A DNA stretch of 64,000 nt from Leucocoprinus leucothites (taxonomy: Eukaryota; Basidiomycota; Agaricomycetes; Agaricales; Agaricaceae). The first letter of the stretch is position 1. The number at the start of each line of letters is the position of its first letter. Below are positions 24,536 through 38,142 of this stretch, piece by piece. The notes under the pieces are model-generated. The model was not told the origin of the DNA. It searched no databases and was given only the letters and a program-made list of their open reading frames with translations. Location of the stretch: assembly GCA_013368445.1 (NCBI GenBank), contig JAACJO010000004.1:2790001-2854000 (forward strand), written 5' to 3'. A program made the translations under genes and the position numbers.

Positions 24536-25890
24536 GACCAATATAGGAACACAATATTATGAAGTATAGTTGAGGTGTATAATAGTAGTTCAGGAGAACA
24601 TGAATAATGGGTACTAAAGTAAACAAGCTGTATAGTAGTGACAGGGAATAGGTAGTTATATCTCTGTAAATAATATACAATATTAATGCAAGTGTGACTG
24701 AGCCCAACCGTCACTGGATGTCAAACCACAAGAATATATTAACAAGAAGCTATGTAGAATTTGGAGGAGAACAGAATCAAATTAAGCGAGATATAGAGGG
24801 ATGAATGAGAGGTAGTTAAAGAATGAATAATGAAGAGACAAGAAACAGGTTAAAAACAAAATAAAATGCAAGTACAACCAAATCCAACAGTCACTGGGCT
24901 TCAAGAGCAACCCAGAATGTCGATGAAGTGATTAGTTAGGGATTGAGATGGAGATTAAGTGACAAGAGGGATGAGAGAAGAAAGAGAGAAAAGAGTAGAA
25001 AAGATAAAGAGATTTCTTAGAGACTTGGGATCTTCAAGAACAGGAGGGAAACAGGGTCTAGAGTAGACTGAAGATTGACTACTGCTGTACAGTTTATATA
25101 TCAATAAAATCTAAAAAATTTTATGACACAAAATTTCATATGAAGGAGAAAAGTAAGACATCAGTAAATTAGTGTCAAAATTTGTTCAGTAATTTAATAT
25201 TGAGAGCTATAATGAAATGTAAAACTGAAGCAATACCACAAGGAGAGATTCTATGACTAGAAAGAATGCAAAACTTTGAACAAGATTTCAATGAAAGTGA
25301 AAAAAAAAATTCAAGGAGAAAGGTTGAAGAGATATTAAGGAGGATTATACCCAAATATGTCTAGTGCTAAGGTATCAGATTCCCAGTAAGTGCCCACTGG
25401 TGTCATTTCCGAGATATTGCATAAATGAGAGTGCTCAGTGTGTTGTGAACCAGAAGGTAGAGGGGAATTGGTGGAGTACTATAATGGACACTCTGATGTG
25501 ATTACTTGATCCGGTAACTGATAGTGGGAGATGTCATCAGATGCAAAGTTCACGAGTAGCCAGTGACATATCTCCACAAATAAATTTTGATTATTTCTTA
25601 ATTTCAGACTGAGACTGAAGCAAAGGAAGTCCTTGTTCATTGACTAACTGAAAAAAGCTGACTATGACATGTTGATGTGTACTACTGGAGTCCCTATAAC
25701 AAAATAGTGCCCAAAGTCTAAAACCAAGTAAACAAGCTTATACGAAAAAAAGAATCAATGGACACTCAATAACAAACTAATATATATTCAGATGTAAAGT
25801 CAAAGTGAGCCCATCTCCACAGTAAGAAACAACATAGTACATTCGAAAAAGTACATAGCATATAAAATGTATTCTAAACTACTTCTCCTT
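24536..25890. other. AT- and purine-rich stretch without genes
   Basis: No open frame, domain or clear repeat is supported. The composition is AT-rich, with purine-rich runs on the plus strand between about 24750 and 25330. Confidence 0.4.
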
Positions 25891-28800
25891 TCATTTAGAA
25901 CGCATACCAACCAATGCAGACCTTGGTGGGATGCCACTACTACTTGTCGAAGCAGTAGATGTATGGTGAGACTGTAAGTGAGAATTTTAATTAATATATA
26001 CTTGGTTTGTTGTATGATGGGGGACTTACACCTGACGAAGAGGATCGCTGTATCTGTAAATTCCTCGAAGGGGCTACAGGTGGTGGTTGTGGAACTCGTG
26101 AAGTACTCGAAGCCTGATGAGGAGTCAGAGTTGATGGTCCTGGTGCTGTTGACGGCCTCTTCTGCTTGCGTGTGAATGGATTTGGCTTTGATTGATGAGT
26201 AGTGGATAACGGTACGTCTTGCAGATCTAGAGACTTACTGTGTGAGTGATTCATGGAAACAAATAATAAAGCTCACCTTGTTGAGAGGTATTCGAAATCT
26301 TTCCATGTGAAACTAGATACATGTCAAAAAAGCGCACAAACAGATATAAATTTTACCTACCTTGCTTTCGGAAACGGGCGCTCAGAGATTGATTTCGTGA
26401 ACCTACAAATCCATCAGCAACATATATTTGAGAGCAGCCACACATACCATCCTGTCGTGGATTAACTTCTTGCGTCGGAGGTGGTACTTGTGATGGTTGT
26501 GTCTGGGATACTAAAAATATGTTAGCAGAAATGACTGGTGATTCAAGGGGGCCATTACGCAGAGTGCGAATATTGATAGCCGGCAAGGGCGCAATTTGTT
26601 GAGCTTGAATAAGTGTTTAGCGAAAATCTCAATGAACCAATTATTCACATACATTCATTCATATCCTTTCCTGCTAACCGACTTTGAGGATGACGAAGAA
26701 GGCTAGCACGAATTTCATCACCGATTGTACCTTTGCGAGGTCGCTTCAAAGGTGGGCTTTGGCTACCGCGGATGGAATGTAGCTTCGAGGAGTTGGATCG
26801 TGAGGCACCTGCACCTGTATCTTTTGTCAGTCTGAGTTAATTCCGTGTGTCAATGCAAATACTCACCACCATCATCATCCACGTCATCCGCACCTTGCAT
26901 TTCCTTGTCAAGTGGATCGTCTTGACGTGTGTCTGTTATGCCATCCTCGAAGTGAGGTATGTCTGACATTCGTTCATCAGAATGGACCTGCTCGTCCTCT
27001 TGCCTGATTTGATGTACTACATAGCAAACAAAGACCGCATGAGGTTATTGTACGATGCATACGATGCTGGGCACTTACTCTCCCATGTTTCAGGGTTCAT
27101 GTTATCACCGTCAGAAGTGGTTATATCAGACTGATAGTCTAAGTAATTATTATATTTAAGTGATCATCTGAAATAGGTGTCGGACACGTACCAACGGCGG
27201 AAGAAACATTGGACGGTGTAGTTGACGGCGGTCGGTCACTGGTATTGCCATCAGATTGATGGGATAGATTGTCATGCTCGTTTAGCGGGGTGTTCGGAGA
27301 TGGTAGCATTTCGTCTTCATCAACTACAATTGGTTTCTTGCGACGTCGTGGCACCTTTGGTTGTTGAGGTCGAGTTGTAGAGCTCGATACATCTTCCAAT
27401 TGCTTCTGTTTCCCGTGGCGTCGTGTCACCTTCAGTTGTTGAGCTTGAGCCGTAGAGCTGGACGGGCCTTTTGGTTGTTTCTGTTTCCCACGGGGCCGCG
27501 GTGCGCTGGGTCTTTGCCGTCGGGCTGTAGAACCAACCAAAACTTCGTCTGACTCATCATCATCAGGCACATGTCCTTGTAGCAGGGATCGTAATTCTGT
27601 GATACTTGTCAGTACAGAATGTGGAATTGAATACCACGTACCGTCGCTCTTATCCTTGTTGACGAAAGCATCGAACATCGCGGATTTACCTCTCGCCATC
27701 TCCCATATCAATGGGTCGGCTGAATCCTTTGCATGTAAGTAGATCACTTTGACCTCTCGATCCTGAGGCTGTCGATGAGCTCGTCCGATGATTTGGCACT
27801 CATCCTGGGAAGACCAGGGTTGATCCTAATATCTGTGTTAGTGAAAGAACAAGTTGGGAGGGGGGTAGGCTCACGAAGAGAATAACAACATCTGCAATAG
27901 CAAGATTCAATCCCGCGGAACCCACACTCGAAAAGATAAGAACACGAGCAGGATCACTGTCATCATAGAATTGCTTTATACGTTTATCGCGCTGTTTAAA
28001 TTGTATCTTGCCGCTTATTGCTATGTTCTTGACGCCATAGAGTGATAAAACCTGAATGTATAGCTCTTAGTAATATCACGGAGAAATGAGCAATGACACG
28101 AACGTTTTGAAGCAATGGTGTCATTGATGGGAACTCCGCGTAGATGATGATTCGTCGCGATTGTTGAGGGTCCGTCAAAAATTCCCCAGGTATATCTGGA
28201 AATGAGACGTCACCTCCGTCGAACGTGACATCCCCGACGCGATCATCAGTAAGATAATGTGCGCATATATTGGCGCATACGTCCATTTTTGTACTCTTCC
28301 TTGGCTGCCACTCCTTTAACGATCTGAACGTGGGCAGAAGACTGGATGAGTCGTCCTTCGCATAGCCGACCGCGAGGCGATACTCCAAATAGAATTGCTG
28401 AAGTCGTGAATCAATAAACGGTAGCGAGATATTGATAGTTACTCACCTTCGTATGCATACGTGCATCACTGGCACTCATGACACTTGACGAAATAAATGA
28501 GATCAATTACTTACACAGAATACGAGACTCACGCGGCTTTTGCTGCCTCAGACCTTTCCTCTATTATGTCCATCTCTCGCTTCGTAAGCTGAATCAAGCC
28601 GATGATCTCTTTATAAGGTGGAAGGTCGAGAAGCGGGTTCTTGCTAAAGTTAATGCTAGATGGTGACCGGCGTAAAAAGTGACCCCGACAATGAGCCTGA
28701 TGGCGGAGAATAATTTTAATGCGCTCCTGGGAGAAGGCTGCTCCATCATCATCAAGTTTCTTGAGTTTACGAAGCCGCGAGTTGTCGTCCCTCTCCTCGT

Positions 28801-31004
28801 CATGGGAGATTTCTTCGAAAAAGTGCTTGATGCCAACAAGGCGTGCCATGAATGCAATATCCTGGTATATGAGATTTATTCGAGACCAGGCTTATGCTCA
28901 ATGTTCTAGGAACGTACCTTAGGTGCAGTATGGAGGGGCGTTGCCGTCATTATCAGTCTAATGCGGGCTTGCTCGAGGAGGCGCAAAGTTGCAATGTGCT
29001 TGTTTCCAGCGTTTCGCATCTGGTGGGCTTCATCAACTACGATAGTGAGAAACTTTTGTGCGAATATCGTATTCTCAAGATTTCCCTCTTTCTTCAGTCG
29101 AGGAATGATCCAAGGTCGTGCATTCTTGCCAGGTTTGACCGCCACGTGTAGTTTCCTGAAGTCGTTGAAGACGACCTAATTTGGGAAGGATCAGAAAGAT
29201 GCCTCCGCGTGTTATCTTGCACTCACAGAATGGCTAGCGACTACAATACAATTCTCGAGAGCATGATTGGAGGAGTAAAGAGGACAGGATGGGCCCCAGA
29301 AGTCTTCGGTGTTCGTTTGGCTGTCATAGATAAAGATGTCGATTGATCGAGGGAGATATAGTGTCTTCAGCTCGTTGATCCATTGAGGGATAAGAGTTCC
29401 AGGGCAAAGGATAAGGTGAGGGAGAGAAGGAAGGATTTTTTCCTCTCCGAGGTATGGTCGTTCGTCTAATGGATCAAACAATAAGGTAAAAGAAACGTCA
29501 AGTGTACCCAAAACAACTTACTGATGATCGGAGGCAAACTATGGCCATTCCGCTGGGAGTATGCAATTAAATTGACTTCGGCGATAAATGCGATTGACTG
29601 TGCGGTCTTCCCAAGGCCAACCGAATCCGCTATGAGCACTCCCGTGGGGCGGTCTTTCTCTGGTCCTGGAGTAAATATGCTGCGCACAATGGAGTGGACG
29701 CCCGCGAGCTGATGCCAGTGTAAAGATAAACGTTCTAGGTGTAAAGGGAGCGGCAAGTCTTCGGCGAAAATGAAATCGTCTTCTTCCTCCCAAGGATTAA
29801 TACCGGACCGATGACGATACATGTTAAACATAGCTACTTGACCTTTTATAAGCCCAAGACGTTGTACGAGGGTGAGGGGAGCCATGTCAGCCTCTACTTC
29901 CATTCCAAAATCGCGTTCTATGTTGTCATCGCCGGATCCAGCGGGCGGTAACGGTTCGGAAATAAATGCAACTTCGTCCTCTTCTGCGAGAGCGTCGAAA
30001 TATTCGTGATAAATGTTGATAAGGTCCGTAACGTCCTCCTTTGTAGCCGAGTTCTGGAAAGCTCGGGCTTGGACTTTCGAGCGCACTAGTAATCATCGAC
30101 GCATCAGATACTTGCAGAAACAATAACATGAACACTTTACCTTTGGGATTGGCCGGCTTCTTCGAAACTATCTCGGCCCCTAGTTCTTCCATGATAGTCT
30201 TCAGTTCTTCCAGCATTTCCTCGGCATTCCTTGCCTCCTCTGCGGTGGCAATTAATTCCGCGCATGTCTTCCACTTCGCAACCGCACATATTGCTGCGTT
30301 CACCTTGGCCTTTGTCATGTCTCCTTCTTCGAGGTCTAGCCGACAGTTAGAAGAGCGATCAAAACATAGCAGTTGAATGACTTACTTTTGAGAGCAGTAT
30401 AAGCGTCGGCTTCCAGTTTACCGGAATTCCTTCGCATATATTGTATTTGAGTTCGTATTCTTGTCCAAGAGTGCTGTATGAAGGATTTGAGGACGTTTCG
30501 ATGATCAATTCCAAGGACTTCGGAGTCGGGCGGAAACGCCTCCTCGCCGAAGATCCTGAAACCCAGAGGATCGAGGACCATGGCAAGGTAGTCGTTGGCG
30601 TTCGGCCAGGAAGAGTGTGATTTGCCGTCGCGGAGCAGGATACCCTGAGGATGGATGTCGGCTACTTTCAGCTCGGAGACGATAACGTTGTGGATGGGCC
30701 ACTTCTTCCACTGCTTGGCGATCCACGTCTTCCAAAAGTCGCGGCCAGGGTAATCGGAATTTCCTTTCTTCTCTTCGGCGAAATGATCCCTTGAAGCTTC
30801 GGTGGGGATACGCTCGTATGCATTGAAGAAAGAACGAACATCATTGGCGTTCTGGCGAGACCAACCAGCCGGAAGATGGGCATCCATGGCTGGGAAAAGG
30901 CCATGGCGGACGCCAGTGAGCTCCTGCCACGGTGTCCAATCCCAGGGAGCTCCTGCGAGGAAATATAGCTTAACAAGAGCACTGGCCGGGCTTAAGCTGG
31001 GCAT
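25891..31004 (-). CDS. SNF2-family helicase-like ATPase, copy 1 (SNF2-1)
   Basis: DNA-dependent ATPase of the SNF2 superfamily 2 group, which remodels or translocates on double-stranded DNA. Exons are 31004-30386, 30335-30141, 30085-29522, 29465-29227, 29175-28918, 28861-28533, a 37-nt microexon 28483-28447, 28397-28104, 28051-27875, 27825-27642 and 27596-27192. Small Ser/Pro-rich tail exons follow, ending PPRSALVGMRSK at 25891. Motifs in order are I ADSVGLGKTAQS, II VVDEAHQMRN, III LIMTATPLHT, V LIFSSVGSAGLNLA and VI QIIGRAHRQPQ. The N-terminal 400 residues, which open with a WDWTPWQELTGVRHGLFP stretch, are not a known domain but are conserved in copy 2. Three basic and Ser-rich segments near the C-terminus (RRKKP) could be nuclear localisation signals. 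The gene is divergent from family A gene A1, across about 1.3 kb. It looks intact. Confidence 0.88.
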
Positions 31005-32340
31005 AGCGGTACAGAGGATGTAGTTGTGCAGTTACGAGTATGACTCGGATGTTGTCAGTCGGACGAGGACATTCGATTTATAAACGAGAACGTATTCATC
31101 TATTCGAAATACATAGGCCAACTCATAAGAGGCGTAGGATTTACCAAAATCAAGCGATAGTTCTTTGACCCACGTTTGGGGTGAGTTTCAAGATGGGAAA
31201 CAATATGCCTATCGGACCAATATCTGAGCTATGATCAAAAACGATGGGAAAACGATGGAAGACACACCTTCAAACGACACTTGGAGTTACACGACAAACT
31301 TAGAAACAACCAGCGAAGCGATTGAGACTTCCTGTATTGGACGAATAGGTTCGATATCAACGTCTGTTCGAAGGTGGTAAGAAAACACGCGTACCGGTAG
31401 GACAAGAGAGCCTTCGTGGAGTAATGTCCCTGAGACAAGATGTCCCAAAGCTCCAATCCACGCACGTTTAAGCTGATCGAAGAAAGGTCCCTGCATTGAG
31501 GAGTCAGTTCCAAGGGTCTAGCCAGAGTGTGGTGGACAGCACATGCCTAATCATCCTTAATCGAACAGTGAAGGATATATTGCAGTGGCGTATCGAGATT
31601 TCGACTTCGTTTCATGTCCGCGACGACGTTGAATTCATCGGTGTATCTTGATGAGGTACCCCCCACAGCGGGTGTCTATGACGTAGAAACCTGTCGACAC
31701 GGAGTCTAACAGATATGCATCACCGACACGAAGTCTAGTGAGCACGCCATGTCACACCGACGCGAAGTCTAGCGTGAGTTGCCAAAATCCAGAGGGCGGC
31801 ATGTGGTCGGTCGATACTTGAAGCTCCGTGGGTGATGGTGGTCTTGCTACCTGGTGATGACCATTTTTGTTTTGTAGTATTTGCCTCTGCCAAAGGAGTC
31901 ACATGGAACCGCGGATCGTGGATCTGTATTGTCTTGTGTGGCAGCACCGTCTGCTGATCCCGAAAACACCGTTTTGGTGTGACCCCAACCGTCATTGCTC
32001 CCCCGACCATTCACCAGAACAAATGTCACCATCTGAGGTGAGTAGGTTCTAAACTTGTAAAAAAAAATCGCCCACGAGCTCAGACAATGTGTCGTTCTCG
32101 TAGGAGGTGATGAAGCATCCCTCCTGTTTGTCATTCATTGAGGCCTGACGATGCGTCGGTCTCAGTGACCAATGTATTTACAACTCGGTGTCCTAATCTA
32201 CGTTTATGTAGTCCTCCATGCTCTCTGTATTTCGCGATAGCTGTGGAAATGCAGTTTTCTCTCCCTTTTCCCGTCCTGGACAAGGTATAGCAATGTTGAG
32301 CTCACTACCACCTACATCGTCGCTGATGCGAGGCCTTTAG
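31005..32340. other. Divergent intergenic region between SNF2-1 and A1
   Basis: Likely holds both promoters and the unresolved short first exon of A1. A short box of the form ACCGACACGAAGTCTA occurs three times, starting near 31693, 31722 and 31755. A minus ORF at 31287-31496 has no recognised motif. Confidence 0.35.
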
Positions 32341-34449
32341 AGGGACTTCTTGCAACGGATGCTCGAATCATCGGTGAACTAGATCAAAAGTACATTTCTG
32401 CGACAAACACCAGCCCCGAAGACAGCGATCTAGCCAAGAACAAGCTGATAATTACGACTCCAAACGCGGACTACCTACCTCATGTCAACCTCGGCACTCA
32501 AAGCATCACCTTTAACGAGGACGGACGTTGGGGAGCGGAAGACTGGGCTCAGTGGCCCCAGTGGTACTTTCAGGGCCAAGAACACTTCGCCTTTATCCTT
32601 CGCAAGCCCTCGCCGGATCAATTACCACAACATCCTCTTCGACGCCTCTGGTGGGACATGGAGGAAGAGCATTTCGTCAAAACTGGCTTGAACGTCGGCC
32701 ATCTCGACCCTTCCATTGCCAAAGAACTATATGAAATTCGCAGACAGCTCACAATCGAGGTGGAAGCCTGCGAGTGCCCTAATGGCGCTATTGCGCAGAA
32801 ACTTTATCATGCCGCTGGTGGTATGCGCGCTTGCACTTCTACCCTCCTTTACACCCCCCAAGATTTCCTCAGCACGATGCTGACCGTCTCCGCTGCACAA
32901 CGATACTCCTTAACGACTAGGGCCATCCTCGACAAAATAAAGAAGTGGGATCCCCTACCATTCTCGGACACCGTTCGTCCAGTTGATCCGACGATTCTAG
33001 GTTGTATCACCGATCGTCCCGCTCACGTTATTGAACTATACGAGAAAGGAGTACCGGTCTGGTTTGTTCGCCCTCTTTACCATCTTCCTCGAGATATCGC
33101 CATTGTAGAGCAGCAGAATCCGGTGAAGCCGCAGCAAGCAGGAGTGGTCATGAAGCGATGGGAAGGCGCTCTCATCTTTTATCGTGGTCCTCTTTCGCGA
33201 GACATTCATGCAGCCATTGAGCAGTGGAAGCCGGGAAGCCTGGATATTCGACTTGTTGATGTACAATCGAACGATGAGCATGACGAGACAGGTGTTGACA
33301 GGACAGACCACGCGGAGAAGCGAGCTGACAGACGCAAAAAGCCTTGTGAGCATCATATTCCTTATCATAGTCCAATGCGTTGATGCGTGTATAGATTTGA
33401 TTCGTCAACATCACCAGGAGATATCGCCATCGAGACACGTGCCAATCTCAGTCAACAACGAGCTCTTCAATGTTCCTACTTCTCCGTACTCCTCACGCCC
33501 CCGCCCCGCATGGTCAGAGGCACTTCAAAAGGTCAATCGCAGCCTCAACCGCGTCATTGAACACCCCAGCTTTTCTATTTTCCGTGGTTATGCCTTCCCT
33601 CCCCCTCAAGTTCTTTGCTCCCAGAACAAGCAGACCTCACTCGAGGCCGTCCTTGGTTGGCTCGCCATCCGCTCTCTTTGGATGGAGAAACTCAGCCACG
33701 ATCGCGAAATACGTCTACCCAATCCTCAACAATGGCGGATGAAGCTTCGTGACATTGCACTTGAACTTGAATTCACGCGGCCAAATCTCAAAAATCAAGT
33801 TGCACCTGAACCGTCCACTGCATCGTCTACCCCGTCAACTTCGACGTCATCTAATAAGCGCAAAAAGGCCCGCACTACCGCAGCCCGGAAGGTAGCCGAA
33901 GACATCTTCACAATTCACGTACCTTCAAAGGACGAAGTACTCCAAATTATTTGGTATGACCGTGCCGTGTGGCGACGTGACAGCCTTGATCTCCCCCTCT
34001 TGAATCGTCAACTTGCTATTTGGAGCTGCCAAGAGCACAATTTCCGTCTCGAACTTGTCAAGTTAGACCAGGTCATTTTACCAGTATTATGGAACACTGC
34101 GAAGGGAGCTGCCGATCGCAACAGCAAGCTTGATGCGTTGTGGCCGAACAATTTTATTCTAATGCATGATGTCCCAATCCGGTCGGCTGGAATCGCGGCT
34201 CCAAACTGGGTGGACCGGCGTGAATTCATTGAGGCATTTCGTGTTGTTCTGTGTGCCTGGCCAGGTAAAATACCGCAGCAACTCTCAGCTCTCGTACCTC
34301 ATAGAATCAATAAGACCTCAGGAAGGATGGAGTGGAATGAGCAGATTCTGATGCAGGTGGAGTTGACTGCGGCGAAGTATTATTGTCAAACGTTCTTTGA
34401 TTACTTTGGCCGAGCTCCTTCAGTCCCCCACATTCTTCCCTCCGCGTAG
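32341..34449 (+). CDS. Family A protein, copy A1 (unknown function)
   Basis: Exon 2 is 32341-33345 and exon 3 is 33395-34449 (49-nt intron, GTGAGC...GTATAG), coding about 686 aa. A short first exon upstream, which A2 and A3 have, was not placed with certainty; a phase-1 acceptor at 32339-32340 shows it must exist. Shared landmarks with A2 and A3 are ITTPNADYLP, EDGRWG, QWPQWYF, HPLRRLWWDM, ILGCITDR, GVPVWFVRP, IFRGYAFPPPQ, PQQWR, QEHNFRLEL and the C-terminal CQTFFDYFGRAPSVPH. A basic Ser-rich insert (SNKRKKARTTAARK) lies before the last third. No signal peptide, membrane helix or known catalytic motif is visible. The many invariant Trp, His and Pro residues suggest a folded, selected protein. 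I do not recognise the family. Confidence 0.8.
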
Positions 34450-35278
34450 ATGAGCTCGGACTCTATTTTTTTCTTTCTTTTACCTTTCCATATGCAGCAT
34501 ATTCCATCTCTTTTCGTCGTGTTTCTCCTGTATTGCTGTGCTGTATTTCCCGATCTTTAATTAACTTCCATGCCTTTTCGTCCTGAGAACGCAAAGTGGA
34601 GTTAGCTAAACGTATACATCAACAAGAATTGAATGAGAGAGCTGCACTTCGACATGCGGCCTGCTATTCCTCTCATTTCCTCGAAGTCTCATGTGTGGTG
34701 CGCCCAAAAGCCGAAGTTTGTTTTTGTTTTGGATTTGATGGGTATCGTTGCACTCTTCCACATCTTCTGTATCTACCATCATGATCCCACTCGCCAGGCC
34801 TCAGCCATTGTATGGCCTCCATTTCCGAGAGCACGCCGTCACGCCTGCATCTCTCTAGAAGAGGGTCGCTGTCTACTTGACGTTCTGTCAACCCGATTGC
34901 GATATACTCCACTCTGTATGAAACACTCGCTTGACGTCCCGTCAGCGAGGTTTATTCCTATGGCCTCACGTTGCGTCCACTCCATACAACCATGTGGTGT
35001 TGCAGCGGAACTCTTACGCACTAAATGTTTGTCCCCCAGCATGCTGGATTATATGAAAGATCTTGTGGGCGCTAGATATCAGTGCACTTCACCAAGAAAC
35101 TCGCGACACTTTCTCACAATCGATTGGGTGAGTCGACTTTGAAATTTTCTTCTCAGTTCCCTATAGTTTACTTATGCACTACCTCGTTGGTTCTATGTCC
35201 TTGTACGTCTTATATAAGACCGTAGACTACAGTTGATATTCAGCAGCATTGCCAACCCCATATTCTCCTTCATTCAGT
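34450..35278. other. A1-B1 intergenic region
   Basis: A plus ORF at 34633-35142 has a biased composition, no motif and no counterpart beside B2, so it is not called a gene. The right end carries the B1 promoter. Confidence 0.4.
35211..35217 (+). promoter_or_regulatory. TATA box upstream of B1
   Basis: TATATAA lies 62-68 nt before the B1 start codon at 35279, a usual fungal spacing. Confidence 0.55.
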
Positions 35279-38142
35279 ATGGCAGATTTATTCAGCAACT
35301 CTTCGACCGTCACCCACTCTCCTCCTCAATTCACCGCACACTGTAGCTTCCTCTATAATAATGACGAATATGACGAATTCATTCGCTGTGCCCTCACTGG
35401 TGAATACAAAGATAGTGATGGCGCTCGTCGCCAAGTATTCATCGATCTCGATGACCACTACCTTAATGACGAACAAGCTACTCAAATTCATCGCGATATA
35501 GACTCGGCGATTGGTATTTCAGAGGATATTCTTGTAGCTGGCCCATTATCTGTCTCGGCTGTTCCCCACAGCGGGCAAGAGCTGAAGGCCTCCATACATC
35601 TTGAATATCCCGACCTCAATGTGAGTTTCATATTGTCCTGAAATGATAGAGCTGATTAGTATTCGTTCTAGGATGGCGAGGGTGTACCTTACCATAGAAT
35701 TCCGAACATTTTGTTCGGTACATTCGGAGCACGTCATAGTGTTCATGTCGGCTTCCCGAAGCTTTGGTCCAAGGATCGCGCCCGACGCTTCCAGCCTTAC
35801 CTTACCACCAAGGAAGAACGGAGCCTCTGGTACACAAATGGTTTCCGCAAAGCTATCCAGACCCTCGCAACGAACGTCGTGGCCTCCGAATTTCCGGCTA
35901 CGATTGAAACAGAAACCGAGCGCGCGAAAAAGAAGAACGGGCAGATGGCTTGGGGTACCAAAATGATCGACAAGAAGTATCTCCCTCTACTTGCTGATCA
36001 GATTCGGCGTGAGATCCGCGCTAACCGTACACTCTCCCCAGAAGACATCGAGTGGTTGTCTGATTTTTTCTTTATCCACACAATTCGAGGGGTTAAACAA
36101 GCCTATATCCACGATCTCCACGTCCTTGATGCGGAGGACCGGCTTCAACAACTCTTCGCTGATGCCCAGCTCGCCCCTGATGCACCCAATCGAGGGGAAT
36201 GGTGGATTGATGTTGGAATAGAAGTCAGCAGCGACGAAGAACTTTGCCTACAGTGGACTACTAGAAGTCACCAAAAGCTGGTGCAGCTCGCACTTGGAGT
36301 GGACGCAAGGTCCGCCGAGAAGAATACGCGTATCAGCTGTGCCAGGTATAACTATATCTTTCTAGTCCTCTGCTACAACTAACCCACTCAACAGATACTA
36401 TCGAGATACTGCTGGTCATCTTCCGGATCTCAGCGGTTTTCGTCTGGAACCAGGAACCCGGGCGTCTGGATATTGCGACGCCGTTTATCTCCAGGCTTAT
36501 ACCACGGACAAGGCTGTGGTTTATAGTGCCGACGGTCGCCACCACGCCAAGTTTTTGACTGCTCGTGAGGCTTTAGGTCCAGAGCAGCCCCCTGCGACCG
36601 TCCAAGGCCTTTATATCATTTACGTAAAAGCTCGTCAACACAACCCCTCAAAAGCTCGACTCGAAGTTCGCGTACCTTATCATTTTGCCACCAACGTTCT
36701 CGTCGACATCAACGAAGATGCCATTCGGGATTGTTTATGCGCTTTCACCTGCGTTGATTGGTGGTATGTTAGATCTTAACCACTCTTAGATACGACCATG
36801 AGCTCAATGTTGATTAACTTCCAGGAACTTACGTCTAATCAGACTCATGGCTTGCAGTCAAATCTTTACTTTACAAGCAGAAGGATCAACTGAGCATCGT
36901 TTCATGCCTGAGTCTCTTCTCCTCACCGCTGCATGCATCTGGCTCGTCAACAGTCTCCACGCTCGTCCCGAGGATGGGCCCGCCTCTCGGGATCTCATGC
37001 GAGCTGTGCTTCCCCTTACTGATGTGGACGAAGATGGCCAGTCGATCATTGAGAGTGCTGCATACAATCCGAACCGACGTGCAGAGTGGATTTACGAAGA
37101 AGAAGAAGAGTCCGACAACGACAATCCTAATATCGCCAAAATACCTTATCATCCCTACGGCTATTACTTCCTCCAGCGAATGATGCTAGAGGAAAAAGGC
37201 GTTCCTCGCATGCGGGCCGGTGGTCTTGGTCTCTCCTACTCTTCCTTCCGGTATTTATTCGATAACATGACTCGAGATCAAGTGATCACCAAGTTCTCGA
37301 AGTCAGGGGTCGTCAGTCGAGAAGCCGTCGCTGCCATACGATCGACGGCGAACAAGCGTCCTACCGTGGAATACGTCAATATGACCGGTGTTCAAGAGCC
37401 ATTTCTATTCAGCCTCTCTTCTCTCGGTTATTCCCTCGCACCCATGAACGAAGACGCGGGCTCTGATCTCGAGGACCGTGAAACGCCTCCTCCCGATGAC
37501 GACAGTGACGATATAGATGCTGTTGCCACAAATCTATGGCGTCAGATGGTTATTGACATTAAATCAAAATCACCAAACCAGAGGGGTATCACAAATCCGT
37601 CCTATCTTCATATCCGCATTGATCGTCAATCTGCCGATGAAAGCCCGTTTCTTACCTTACATCTTGACGAAGTATTCAACGCCGTCTGGTACAAGAACGC
37701 CTCGAAGGACTTGTGGACGAGGGCATTTGACTGGCTTCTACCTCCAATTGGATACAAGACCACCACTTCGACACAAAATTATGGCCAATGCCGGTATCAC
37801 AAAAAGTGGCTCCGCATCCTCGAAGCTAATTCCGCCAACCCAGATGCCATCAATGCGATTCGCGCAGCATTTTGGAAGAGAATTCGAAAATGGAGTTGGA
37901 TTCCCAATGCCCAATCAGATAAGATGTGGACAACTTCGGTCAAGAACTCGCGTGGCCGTGGCTTCAAACGCTGGCCAGACGACTCGGCTGACGCTCCCGC
38001 CCCTCACATCTACCTCCATTCGCAGAGTGCCCCGACATTCACCGCCGTTCAATTTGAGGGGAGTAGCGACGTCGAAATGAGTGATGCCATCGCCTTCCGG
38101 ACGTTTGATTACTTTTTCGTTGTGACGAGTGTTCCCCCTTGA
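35279..38142 (+). CDS. Family B protein, copy B1 (unknown function)
   Basis: The four exons 35279-35620, 35672-36345, 36395-36763 and 36825-38142 sum to 2703 nt, or 900 aa. The start was chosen because MADLFSNSS aligns with MANLYSNFP of B2. Motifs shared with B2 are LTGEY, a D-rich VFIDLDDHYLNDEQ, HTIRGVK, WWIDVGIE, QAYTTDKAV, HHAKFL, LEVRVP, ATNVL, SLHARPEDGPASRDLM, YVNMTG, SKSPNQRG, WYKNAS and LEANSANP. An acidic stretch (DLEDRETPPPDDDSDD) divides the C-terminal half. It has no signal peptide, membrane helix or known enzyme signature. It lies 0.8 kb behind A1 on the same strand and in the same cluster as the SNF2 genes, which suggests related roles. I do not recognise the family. Confidence 0.82.

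Noticed and set aside
24334..24714. Minus-strand ORFs with Pro-Ile/Val or Gln-Ser-Leu repeats
   Set aside because: They follow from a 12-bp minisatellite that keeps every frame open; there is no start context, splice structure or domain.
34633..35142. 169-codon ORF between A1 and B1 as a cluster gene
   Set aside because: It has no counterpart near B2, no splice or domain signal, and biased composition.
36858..37152. Minus-strand ORFs inside B1
   Set aside because: They are antisense shadows of a conserved B exon with no motif of their own.
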